Source: Clostridiales bacterium
Lineage (GTDB): Bacteria; Bacillota; Clostridia; Christensenellales; Aristaeellaceae
Length of the DNA: 64,000 bases
NCBI GenBank assembly: GCA_015056145.1
Contig: SVGY01000002.1
Location: forward strand, 62,001 to 126,000
Direction of reading: 5' to 3'
This document shows, piece after piece, positions 19,012 through 26,397 of the stretch (position 1 is its first letter; every line of letters begins with the position of its first letter). The notes under the pieces are model-generated. The model saw only the letters and a list, made by a program, of their open reading frames with translations, was not told the DNA's origin and searched no databases. Position numbers and translations under genes: made by a program.

Positions 19012-19265
19012 GCACGCTGACTTGTGTACATATGCGGTCTTCTTTTGCTTCTTTTCTTCTGACGCAGAAGAAAAGAAGGCCCCCGGCAGGGGTTGCTGCG
19101 GGAACATCTTGCGGCGGTGCAGGCGGGAGAAGGCTTTTCCCCGGGAAAAGCCCCCTCCCGCACCCTCCCGAAAAGCGCATATGGGGAAGAATGTTATGTT
19201 CAAAAAGAGACTGTCCGTTTGGCGGGAGAGTTCATAAGGATGGATTTATCCCGTAATGAAATAAT

Positions 19266-19292
19266 GAGCATCCGGCAAAGTGCCGGATGCTC
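19266..19292. terminator. Hairpin at the 3' side of the amidase gene
   Basis: GAGCATCCGGCA and TGCCGGATGCTC form a perfect 12-bp stem with a 3-base loop. On the minus strand it is followed by ATTATTTCATT, a modest T-rich tail, about 120 bases after the amidase stop. Confidence 0.55.
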
Positions 19293-19412
19293 ATTTGCTT
19301 ATGCAGTTCTACAAACGCAATGCACCAGAATGGTGCGCATAATTGCGCCCTCCTGAGAGAATGAAAATCTGTTTGGGTTTGTTCAATAAATTGGGAGTTG
19401 TCTTTGCGTTCA

Positions 19413-20663
19413 TCAGGAGTTCAGCAATTGCTCCACAGTCAGTGCCGCTGCGTAAAGCCTGAACTCATCTGTTCCATATAGCATTACTGCCTGTCTTACG
19501 CCATTTGCGTCATGGGAACCTCCGGCGACGGTGATCGTCGGCAGACCGCAGAGATGATTGGCATATGTCGGTCCGGTAATCAGCACAGCGTCGTAATCCG
19601 AGATTTCTTCCGTCATTCTCCGCATCTTCTCCGCACGGGATTTCATGGCCTTTTGGTATTCTTCCACAACAAAGGCTTCCTGTGACGAATCGTACAGCGC
19701 TCCCCGCAGCAAATCACATCCATACTTCATCATTGTATCCGGATGTGTCTCATAGTACTCAACAATCTGTCTAAGAGTCTTAAGCTTTGCTGCGCTCTTT
19801 CTCAGATATGCCTCAAGCCCCGTGCCGAACTCCCGTTTCATAATGCTGGAAAGCTCCGGTGTTGGCGGCTGATTAACCTCGGAAATAACAGCGCCGTTAT
19901 TCCTGAGTGTCTCAATTACCTCATCCAGGTATTTTCTTCTTTCCTGCAAATTCATATCGGTATTGGCGATATTCACAGCGATCCGAAGTTTTCCTGCAGG
20001 AGTCTGTGTGATTTCAGACAGCGGCTTGTCCCGCATGGCTGAATACAGTTTTAGGGTATCGCTCACATTTTGTGCCATTGCGCCTGCACTATCAAATGTC
20101 TCTGAAATCGGAATGATTCCTTCCTGTGAAAGAATACCGGCCGGAGGCTTTAACCCGCAGATTCCGTTTCCCATAGCGCAAGCAGTAATTGAGTGGGATG
20201 TATCCGTTCCGACCGCCATCGGTACGATTCCGGCGGCAACCGCAACAGCCGAACCGGTTGATGAACCAAGCGGATCAAGCCCGGTCTTCACAGCATGTAT
20301 CACCTGCCCACCCCGTGAACTGTACCCACCGGGCATCCTTGTCGATACATAATTCGCAAACTCTGTCATGTTGCTTTTGCCGATAATTACAGCACCGTTA
20401 CGGCGGAGGTTCTGAATGATCGGTGCATCGTTCAACGCCACATTATCGGCCAAGGCCAAACTTCCGGCAGTCGTGTGGAATCCTTTGACATCGATATTAT
20501 CTTTCACAAGAATCGGTATACCCGACAAGGACGGAAAATGTACACTTTCTGAACATCTCCACGATTCTACAGCAGCCGTCTCATCAAGCTCCGCTATACA
20601 GTTCAGTCCGTTCTTTCCGCCGATCTCTTTTGCCAATCGGATTGCTTCCAAAACCGTAATCAT
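19413..20663 (-). CDS. Amidase-signature family hydrolase
   Basis: 416 residues. It is predicted to hydrolyse an amide (substrate unknown). The Ser-cisSer-Lys triad of the amidase signature family is recognisable: Lys in LVKDNIDV near residue 54, the Ser-rich DPLGSSTGSAVAVAAG near 130, and the nucleophile region GTDTSHSITACA near 155 (the family usually has DGSI where this has SHSI). At about 416 residues it is shorter than GatA (about 480), and no gatB or gatC is adjacent, so I do not call it GatA. The ATG follows GGAGG. Codon and base use differ from the neighbours, and the gene lies inside the repeat-splitting insertion, which suggests transfer. Confidence 0.85.
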   Translation of the reverse strand: MITVLEAIRLAKEIGGKNGLNCIAELDETAAVESWRCSESVHFPSLSGIPILVKDNIDVKGFHTTAGSLALADNVALNDAPIIQNLRRNGAVIIGKSNMTEFANYVSTRMPGGYSSRGGQVIHAVKTGLDPLGSSTGSAVAVAAGIVPMAVGTDTSHSITACAMGNGICGLKPPAGILSQEGIIPISETFDSAGAMAQNVSDTLKLYSAMRDKPLSEITQTPAGKLRIAVNIANTDMNLQERRKYLDEVIETLRNNGAVISEVNQPPTPELSSIMKREFGTGLEAYLRKSAAKLKTLRQIVEYYETHPDTMMKYGCDLLRGALYDSSQEAFVVEEYQKAMKSRAEKMRRMTEEISDYDAVLITGPTYANHLCGLPTITVAGGSHDANGVRQAVMLYGTDEFRLYAAALTVEQLLNS

Positions 20664-20713
20664 TATGCAACCTCCATAGAACGTTATTCAATAATATATC
20701 ACAGCGGTACACA

Positions 20714-20743
20714 AAACCGCAAGCCTTGGTGCGCTTGCGGTTT
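20714..20743. other. Inverted repeat upstream of the amidase gene
   Basis: AAACCGCAAG (20714-20723) and CTTGCGGTTT (20734-20743) form a perfect 10-bp stem with a 10-base loop, 51 bases upstream of the amidase start within the insertion. It could be a terminator blocking read-through or an end-proximal element feature. Confidence 0.5.
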
Positions 20744-20798
20744 CGGTATGTCTTTGGAGTAAGTGGAAGGATAACACCATCCTTTCCATCCCCCTTGC

Positions 20799-20895
20799 TG
20801 CGGTAGTCTCTTTTTTGCACGCCGACTTGTGTACATATGCGGTCTTCTTTTGCTTCTTTTCTTCTGACGCAGAAGAAAAGAAGGCCCCGGCAGGG
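20799..20895. repeat. Right part of the split third 226-bp repeat copy
   Basis: It begins TGCGGTAGTCTC and follows the repeat unit closely through the perfect CTTCTTTTCTTCTG/CAGAAGAAAAGAAG stem to GGCCCCGGCAGGG. It continues where the left fragment stops at 19221, in the same orientation, and so marks the right border of the insertion. Confidence 0.85.
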
Positions 20896-20954
20896 ATAAA
20901 CTGCAGGGGGCTGGTTGTGTGGGTGAAACAACCTCTCTTTGTGACAAAGCGGCC

Positions 20955-23900
20955 TTATTTAATTGTCAGCTGGCAGTGATCCAGATTGACCCGGTCATCC
21001 TCGAGAGAGATGGTTTTTCCGCTGCTGGTTTCCACGGTGATGGTGCCCCGGCAGTTGCGCAGATTGAGAATGCCTTGCTTGTTGGCGTTGCCGAATACAT
21101 AGCATTCCACGCCGTTGCAGTTCACTTCCAGACCGCACTGGAGCATGTTCAAGTTCATGAAGGCTTCTTCAGTACCGATGCAGTGCACCTGTTTACCCCG
21201 CATCAGTACATCTACGGAGGAATTGTTCGCCTTGAGCTTGCTGGCCTGCTCGCCCCTGGAGAAAATACCGCTCACATCGTCGCCATGGCACTCGATCTTC
21301 AGGCGGGCACTTTCCAGATCCAGCTGGTAGCCTCCTCCGCCACCCAGCGCAATACACTTGCGGCAATTATGCAGCACAGAAAGGCCGCAATTGTACACGG
21401 AGACAATACCTTCGCCGTCCATAGAGCCGACGCCCACCACCTGACGGCCAGCCAGGTTCACGTCCACCTGGCCATCCTCAATGGAGATGCGGGACTGGTG
21501 ATCGTTCCTTCCGCCGCCAATGGCAACGCAGTGGATAGTATCCAGCTGGAAGAACACACGCTTGTCCATTCGCATAGTGATGTTGCCGTAGGACTGGTCA
21601 AGATCGTTGCCGATACCGAAGGTCTGGCCCGTGCAGGAGAAAATGGAAAGATATCCTTCGCCGCAAAGGGTCAGGTCGGCGGTAGCGGGCACCCGGATGG
21701 CGCCGGTAATAGCCACCTGATCCACGATTCTCAGTTCCACCTTGCTGTTTTCGCCCAGCTCAATGCATACGGGGGTGAAGTTGTTCTTCAGGCTGACACC
21801 GTCCAGGGTCAGCTTGCAGTTGATGCCGTCCTTAATGCGAATCATCACAGAGGAAGAGAAGTTCTCCTTACCTCGGACGGTGTATTCGCTGCTGGAAATG
21901 AACAGTTCCGTATAATCGTTGAAATCCAGCGTATGCAAGAGAATTTCCTTTTCGCTGCCGGTGTAGTACACCTTGCTGACCTGCTTGTTTCGGCTGCTGC
22001 GGTAGGTTTCCGTGATCTCGGTAACGATCTCGTCCCCGATGGTTCCAACAGGCTTAGGCTCCGGCCTGCCGGTATAGTAGCCCTGAATGAGGTCAACGCC
22101 CATACGGATAACGGTACGCAGTTCCTCGGCCTGTTCCACGCCCTCTGCCAGCACCTTGAACTCGTTATCGTGTGCGTATTCGATAATGTTTTCCACAAAG
22201 TACTTCTTGCGGCGGTCTTCGTGAATGTTGCTGATCAGGCTGCGGTCGATCTTGATATAGTTGGGCATCAGGGTGAGCAGATTGCTGATGTTGGAATATC
22301 CGGTGCCATAGTCGTCAATGGCAAGGGAGAAGCCCATTTCCTTGCGCAGCTGCAGCAGGGTGTTGAGCTGCTCGCTGCTGGCCTCGGACTGTTCCGTAAA
22401 CTCGATGGTAATCTGCTCCATCAGGTCGCCGTATTGCTTTTTGAGGGCAGCAAACTCCTCTTTGGAAAGAATGCAGGATGGAATGCTGTTGATAAAAAGT
22501 TTGCGCTTGTAAAAATATGTGCTGTGGGTATGCAGATACGCCAGCAGATTGGTGATGGTGAGCTTTTCCACATCCCTGAGTCGTCCCAGCGCCTTAGCGT
22601 GCTGCAGCACGGCAAGGGGCGTAACCTGGCGGCCTGTTGCCGAGCGCATCAACGCCTCAAAAGCCACTACATTGCCGTTGGTGGCATCCACAATGGGCTG
22701 GAAGAAGTAGGTAAACAGATTTTCGTCCAGCATGTGGGCAACGTATTCCTGCTCCTCCTTATCCACATGGCCTTCATTGCTGCGCTTCTGCTGGGCGTAG
22801 GCAATGCGGCTGTTTTCACGGTTCAGCTTGCGCTGGAAATCTGCCTCAGCGGGCAGAGCGTCGATCACATCCAGGGTATCAAAGGGGGAGGTAAGGGTCG
22901 CAGAGCTGACGGAAATGCCAAAACCTGCACCATCTCTGTCATTAAACTGATCCAGATTGCGCTGCAGCCTCATGGGCACGTCATCCACAGGGGAATCCAC
23001 CTTCATCAGGCCCGCAATCAGAAAAGCCTCGTTGGAAAGCCGGGCGCAGATATCGCCGGAACCAATGCTGTTGTTGAGCATATTGGCAAACTTCTGCAAA
23101 AGCATATCCACCGTCTGGTATCCATAGGCATCACGGATGCCGTTCAGGTTTTCTATGCTCAGGGCAATAACACGCAGAAGATGTCCCTGTGCCTGATGAA
23201 GGGTCCAAAGACGCTGCATGTGGCTCTGATAGCCGCGCATGTTCAGCAGACCTGTAACGCCGTCACGGGTACGCATGTTTTCCACAGTATCCTGATAAAC
23301 CAGTTGCTGACGCTTGTTTTCCAGGCCACTGGCAGCATAACGCAGCCACCGGCCATAGTTTTCGTCATAGATGGTGCCGCTGTCGCCGTAGGACAGAACC
23401 ACATAACCGAAGTTCACATCCGCAAAATGGAAGGCGTTGAACAGGAAGGCAGCGGGCTTATCCCGCTCTGTGTACATATCCGGCAGCATTTCCGCCAGGG
23501 GAAAACTGCGCTGAAAATCTACGGAAGTAACGCCGGCCTTGCGGCTGTAGCACAGCTGCATCTCCCCGGTATATTCCGCACCGCTTTTCTCTGCATGGAG
23601 CACATCCTGGTTCAAACATACCCAGATGCCGTCGGCGTCGCCCAGGAACTGGGTGTACTGATCAAGTTTCCAGAAATAATCCTCGATACTGTGGCTGCCC
23701 ACCAAATCCTCCTGCATATAATTATAGCGGGAGTTAAAGCCGCTGCTGCGATACAGCAGAAGCTGATCGAAAGCGGACTGACTCAGCGCCTCCAGGTCTA
23801 CGCCCCGGCAGCCGCAGGTAAGGCCGGGCTTGAACTCGCAGGTGGGAAGTGAAACCGGTTCCATCTCCACGTTGCGTACCTTGCTGATAAGCTTCCTGGC

Positions 23901-24662
23901 AGCGTTGACGGCCATCATCTCCGGCAGGCGCAGCACAGAAGTAATGTTGAAATGCTGCGTAGCCCGGGGCTCGTTGAAACGGTAGCCGGTTACAATTACA
24001 TCTTCGGGAATCTGTACATTGAGCCGGGTCAGTTCCCGGATCAGAGAGGCCGCCGTCATTTCGCTGCAACATACCACTGCATCCGGCAAGCCTTCTTCCA
24101 TCAGTTTTTCAGCGATGGAGGCATAGTCGTCCACCCAGTCGTTGGTATGATGCACGGCTCCCTTTAGCGCCACGCCGTATTTGTCCATGGCGGCGATAAA
24201 GCTGTCGTATATTGCCTGATGGAAGCTGCTTCCCTCAGGGCCGCTGATATATGCAACGTTTTTAACCTGATGTTTTCTTGCAAGGTGGCAGATCAACGCC
24301 CGGGTACCTTCGCCGTTATCAAAGGCTACGGTATCATCTCCGGCAAGCCCGTCCCGGATGTAAACCACAGGCTTCGTAAACTCTTTCAGCACCGTTTCGG
24401 CTATCCGCTGGCGTTCTTCCGCTTTCTGAAAGCGGTCCAGATACACCACAAGGCCATCCAGCTTGTCGTACTGAACCAGCTGGAAAATGGCCCGTTCATT
24501 ATCTACAGTTTCTATTTCCGCCTTGGATTGGAATGCGGAGAAAATGGCCACGTCCATATCGGCTGCAAAAAATTCCTTTTGCAGCCTGTTCAGTGACCTT
24601 CCCCAGAAATCGTGGTCTGCATCCTTAATAACCACGCCAATCAATGGCCTGTGCTTCTTCAT
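20955..24662 (-). CDS. Multidomain cyclic-di-GMP protein: binding-protein-like, degenerate GGDEF, EAL and C-terminal beta-rich domains
   Basis: 1235 residues, no signal peptide and no membrane helix, so cytoplasmic. Residues 1-280 resemble a LacI/ribose-binding-type sensor (starts RPLIGVVIKDADHDFWG) but lack a helix-turn-helix. About 300-480 is a GAF-like linker. About 490-635 is GGDEF-like, but the signature is LSNEAF (542-547), so cyclase activity is unlikely. About 645-870 is an EAL phosphodiesterase with EAL at 669-671, the ITIEFTEQ Glu, DD at 783-784, YIKID, AEGVE and QGYYTGRP, so it looks active. About 905-1235 is repetitive beta-strand sequence like a right-handed helix or Cthe_2159-type carbohydrate-binding domain. 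The predicted role is ligand-controlled c-di-GMP breakdown. The ligand and the role of the C-terminal domain are unknown. Confidence 0.85.
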   Translation of the reverse strand: MKKHRPLIGVVIKDADHDFWGRSLNRLQKEFFAADMDVAIFSAFQSKAEIETVDNERAIFQLVQYDKLDGLVVYLDRFQKAEERQRIAETVLKEFTKPVVYIRDGLAGDDTVAFDNGEGTRALICHLARKHQVKNVAYISGPEGSSFHQAIYDSFIAAMDKYGVALKGAVHHTNDWVDDYASIAEKLMEEGLPDAVVCCSEMTAASLIRELTRLNVQIPEDVIVTGYRFNEPRATQHFNITSVLRLPEMMAVNAARKLISKVRNVEMEPVSLPTCEFKPGLTCGCRGVDLEALSQSAFDQLLLYRSSGFNSRYNYMQEDLVGSHSIEDYFWKLDQYTQFLGDADGIWVCLNQDVLHAEKSGAEYTGEMQLCYSRKAGVTSVDFQRSFPLAEMLPDMYTERDKPAAFLFNAFHFADVNFGYVVLSYGDSGTIYDENYGRWLRYAASGLENKRQQLVYQDTVENMRTRDGVTGLLNMRGYQSHMQRLWTLHQAQGHLLRVIALSIENLNGIRDAYGYQTVDMLLQKFANMLNNSIGSGDICARLSNEAFLIAGLMKVDSPVDDVPMRLQRNLDQFNDRDGAGFGISVSSATLTSPFDTLDVIDALPAEADFQRKLNRENSRIAYAQQKRSNEGHVDKEEQEYVAHMLDENLFTYFFQPIVDATNGNVVAFEALMRSATGRQVTPLAVLQHAKALGRLRDVEKLTITNLLAYLHTHSTYFYKRKLFINSIPSCILSKEEFAALKKQYGDLMEQITIEFTEQSEASSEQLNTLLQLRKEMGFSLAIDDYGTGYSNISNLLTLMPNYIKIDRSLISNIHEDRRKKYFVENIIEYAHDNEFKVLAEGVEQAEELRTVIRMGVDLIQGYYTGRPEPKPVGTIGDEIVTEITETYRSSRNKQVSKVYYTGSEKEILLHTLDFNDYTELFISSSEYTVRGKENFSSSVMIRIKDGINCKLTLDGVSLKNNFTPVCIELGENSKVELRIVDQVAITGAIRVPATADLTLCGEGYLSIFSCTGQTFGIGNDLDQSYGNITMRMDKRVFFQLDTIHCVAIGGGRNDHQSRISIEDGQVDVNLAGRQVVGVGSMDGEGIVSVYNCGLSVLHNCRKCIALGGGGGYQLDLESARLKIECHGDDVSGIFSRGEQASKLKANNSSVDVLMRGKQVHCIGTEEAFMNLNMLQCGLEVNCNGVECYVFGNANKQGILNLRNCRGTITVETSSGKTISLEDDRVNLDHCQLTIK

Positions 24663-24723
24663 GGGAACCTCTCAGCAGATGTATTCTGAATTTTTCTGCC
24701 CTGCGCAGTTTTCTATCCTATGT

Positions 24724-24752
24724 ATTGTAAAACAATAAGCGCCTGTTGTCAA
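24724..24752 (-). promoter_or_regulatory. Promoter of the EAL-domain gene
   Basis: On the minus strand, TTGACA (24752-24747), a 17-base spacer and TACAAT (24729-24724) lie 61 bases before the ATG. The match to the sigma-A consensus is close. Confidence 0.8.
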
Positions 24753-24770
24753 ATATTACCTAAAAAGTCT

Positions 24771-25664
24771 TTACTTTTCCGGAACCATTAGCCTGAGCAC
24801 CCCGGGAAGATTGACGATTTCCAGTGTTTCTGCGCCCTCTGCCCGTTCACCATCCAGAGACCAGTCCATGCCTTTTTCTGTCTGGATAAACGCCCTGCGG
24901 GTGGAGCAGAACGTGATACACTCGCTGCCGCCGTATTCACCCGTCTTGAGAGCCACCAGCATACGGCCAAGCTCCATGGCGTTTCTGGGGCTGCGGATGA
25001 GGAGTACCTCCAGGAGCCCGTCGCCCATATCCACATAATCCTTTTTCAGGCGCAAAAGTCCCCCGATGGACGTGGAATTGCTGAAGGCACCGAAAAGATA
25101 GTTGTCCTCAAAGGCCTGAACATCCGTTTCAATGCGCATGTGCACGGGCTGCAGGGTGGTCAGGTCTTTGAGACCTTCCAGGATATATGCCAGATGGCCC
25201 AGCATGTTTTTCAGGGTCTGAGGGGTGGAATAGGAGGTTTTGGTAAATGCGCCAAAGGATGCCACATAGGCAAAGGGACGGCCGCCGAAGCTGCCCATAT
25301 CCAGCAGGGTTTCCCTGCCGGTAACGATATCCAGGGCGGCGGTCTTGATATTGGATGACAGGTTCATGCTGTTGGCAAAATCGTTGGTGCTGCCTGCGGG
25401 AATGTACCCCAGAGGCATGGTGTACCCTGCCTGAAGCATACCTGCGGCCACTTCGTTGTAGGTTCCGTCGCCGCCGATGCACACCACCAGATCCTTGTCC
25501 TGCGCCTGTTCAGTTACAAAATCCGTACCATCTCCGGCCTTGGTGGTAATGGCCAGGGTGCAAAGATAGCCGCCTTGCTGCAACGCCGCCAGAATATCAT
25601 ACAGGTTCTGTGCGCCTTTGCGCATCCCGGCCCGCGGATTCAATATGACCAATGCTTTTTTCAT
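24771..25664 (-). CDS. Diacylglycerol/sphingosine kinase-family lipid kinase
   Basis: 297 residues, the size of the DagK/YegS/BmrU family. It phosphorylates a lipid alcohol such as diacylglycerol at the membrane face. NPRAG at the N-terminus, the nucleotide-binding VVCIGGDGTYNEVA near residue 65, and GYIPAGSTNDFAN near 92 are the family signatures. An AAAGGAGG site precedes the ATG. It lies 50 bases behind the HAD gene, possibly one transcript with the FAD dehydrogenase gene. The exact lipid substrate is not shown. Confidence 0.9.
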   Translation of the reverse strand: MKKALVILNPRAGMRKGAQNLYDILAALQQGGYLCTLAITTKAGDGTDFVTEQAQDKDLVVCIGGDGTYNEVAAGMLQAGYTMPLGYIPAGSTNDFANSMNLSSNIKTAALDIVTGRETLLDMGSFGGRPFAYVASFGAFTKTSYSTPQTLKNMLGHLAYILEGLKDLTTLQPVHMRIETDVQAFEDNYLFGAFSNSTSIGGLLRLKKDYVDMGDGLLEVLLIRSPRNAMELGRMLVALKTGEYGGSECITFCSTRRAFIQTEKGMDWSLDGERAEGAETLEIVNLPGVLRLMVPEK

Positions 25665-25714
25665 GGTAGGCCTCCTTTACAAAAAAGCGAAACGCATGAA
25701 TTTCATTCTGTCCC

Positions 25715-26380
25715 TTAGCTGTTGCCGTTAAGCCTGTCGATAAACGGGCAAAGCTCATCGAGGCTTCCAAGACAGGTATCCACATAGGGAGCCAGCTCTT
25801 CGGAAAAAGCCAGCAGATCGGGTATCATAACGCTGTGGCAGCCTGCCGCCCTGAGGCTGATGACACCGTTGCGGCTATCCTCCACGCCGATGCATTCCTC
25901 CGGTCTGAGAGCAAGCCGTTGTGCCGCCAGGCGGTAGATATCCGGTGCAGGCTTGCCGTTGGGCACCTCCATGCCGCAGACCATAGCGTCGAAAATACCG
26001 GCAAAATCGGGCAGATGCTGCTGATAGGTCTCCACCACAAAACGTTCGGAGCTGGTGGCCAGCGCAATTTTGATCCCCCGGCTTTTCAGGCCCTGAATGC
26101 ATTCTCTGAGGCCTGATTTCAGGGGCGTTTCTCCCCGGCGGGCAATTTCCATCAGGCGGTCGAAAAACAGCCTGTCCACCTCATCGCCGGGAAAATCCTT
26201 GCCAAAGAGCCCTTCGTAGATGCGGTTACTCACCTGACGGTTGCAGCCCAACACCCGCATGTACAGATCCTCCGGGGGCTCGTAGCCCAGTCCCCGCACA
26301 ATGCCTGGAAGAATCTGGCTGCCCAGCCGCTCTGTATCCAGAAGAACGCCGTCCATATCAAATAGAACGCCTCGAATCAA
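25715..26380 (-). CDS. HAD-superfamily phosphatase (beta-phosphoglucomutase/phosphoglycolate-like)
   Basis: 221 residues. Motif I is FDMDGVLLDTE at the N-terminus (both catalytic Asp), motif II is ALATSSERF near residue 110, and the late VEDSRNGV segment supplies the acidic motif; a helical cap lies between. The start is TTG at 26380 with AAGGGGTGG six bases before it. Upstream in-frame codons fall inside the FAD-dehydrogenase gene, 17 bases away. The substrate is likely a small phosphorylated metabolite and cannot be named from sequence. Confidence 0.88.
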   Translation of the reverse strand: MIRGVLFDMDGVLLDTERLGSQILPGIVRGLGYEPPEDLYMRVLGCNRQVSNRIYEGLFGKDFPGDEVDRLFFDRLMEIARRGETPLKSGLRECIQGLKSRGIKIALATSSERFVVETYQQHLPDFAGIFDAMVCGMEVPNGKPAPDIYRLAAQRLALRPEECIGVEDSRNGVISLRAAGCHSVMIPDLLAFSEELAPYVDTCLGSLDELCPFIDRLNGNS

Positions 26381-26397
26381 ACAAATCCACCCCTTTT

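Larger units (their letters stand above)
18661..19221. repeat. 226-bp tandem repeat, two full copies and the left part of a third
   Basis: Copies start at 18661, 18887 and 19113 (spacing 226 and 226) and differ at few positions. Each unit carries a near-palindrome around CCCCGGG with GCTTTT/AAAAGC arms, a terminator hairpin (AAAAAGAGACT to AGTCTCTTTTTT) and a perfect 14-bp inverted repeat (CTTCTTTTCTTCTG, ACG, CAGAAGAAAAGAAG). The third copy stops abruptly at 19221 inside the terminator loop. The stretch 18648-19221 has no convincing gene; the open frames on both strands are repeat artefacts. Confidence 0.92.
19222..20798. mobile_element. Candidate transposase-less mobile segment carrying an amidase
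   Basis: The third 226-bp repeat copy ends at 19221 (...GTTTG) and resumes at 20799 (TGCGGTAGTC...), at the point where intact copies read GTTTGCGGTAGTC. The 1577 bases between are therefore an insertion. Its ends are imperfect inverted repeats: counted inward from each junction about 20 of 30 bases match, with a core AAGGATGGATTTATCC (19236-19251) opposite GGATAACACCATCCTT (20769-20784), 14 of 16 matching and both 14 bases from the junction. A 2-base TG duplication is possible. The only gene inside is the amidase, and base composition is visibly lower in GC than the flanks. No transposase is present, so movement in trans is inference. Confidence 0.6.

Noticed and set aside
18661-19221. CRISPR array
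   Set aside because: Units are 226 bp and contiguous, with no variable spacers and no cas genes.
18602-19237. Several 70-150-codon frames on both strands in the 226-bp repeats
   Set aside because: They are translations of repeat DNA (Arg/Lys/Ser/Pro-rich), run through terminator stems and lack ribosome-binding sites.
19413-20663. GatA subunit of the tRNA amidotransferase
   Set aside because: It is shorter than GatA, has SHSI in place of the usual DGSI nucleophile context, and no gatB or gatC is adjacent.
20919-23852. A plus-strand open frame of 977 codons opposite the EAL-domain gene
   Set aside because: The minus-strand frame has full-length domains with catalytic motifs, while the plus-strand translation has none and lacks a ribosome-binding site.
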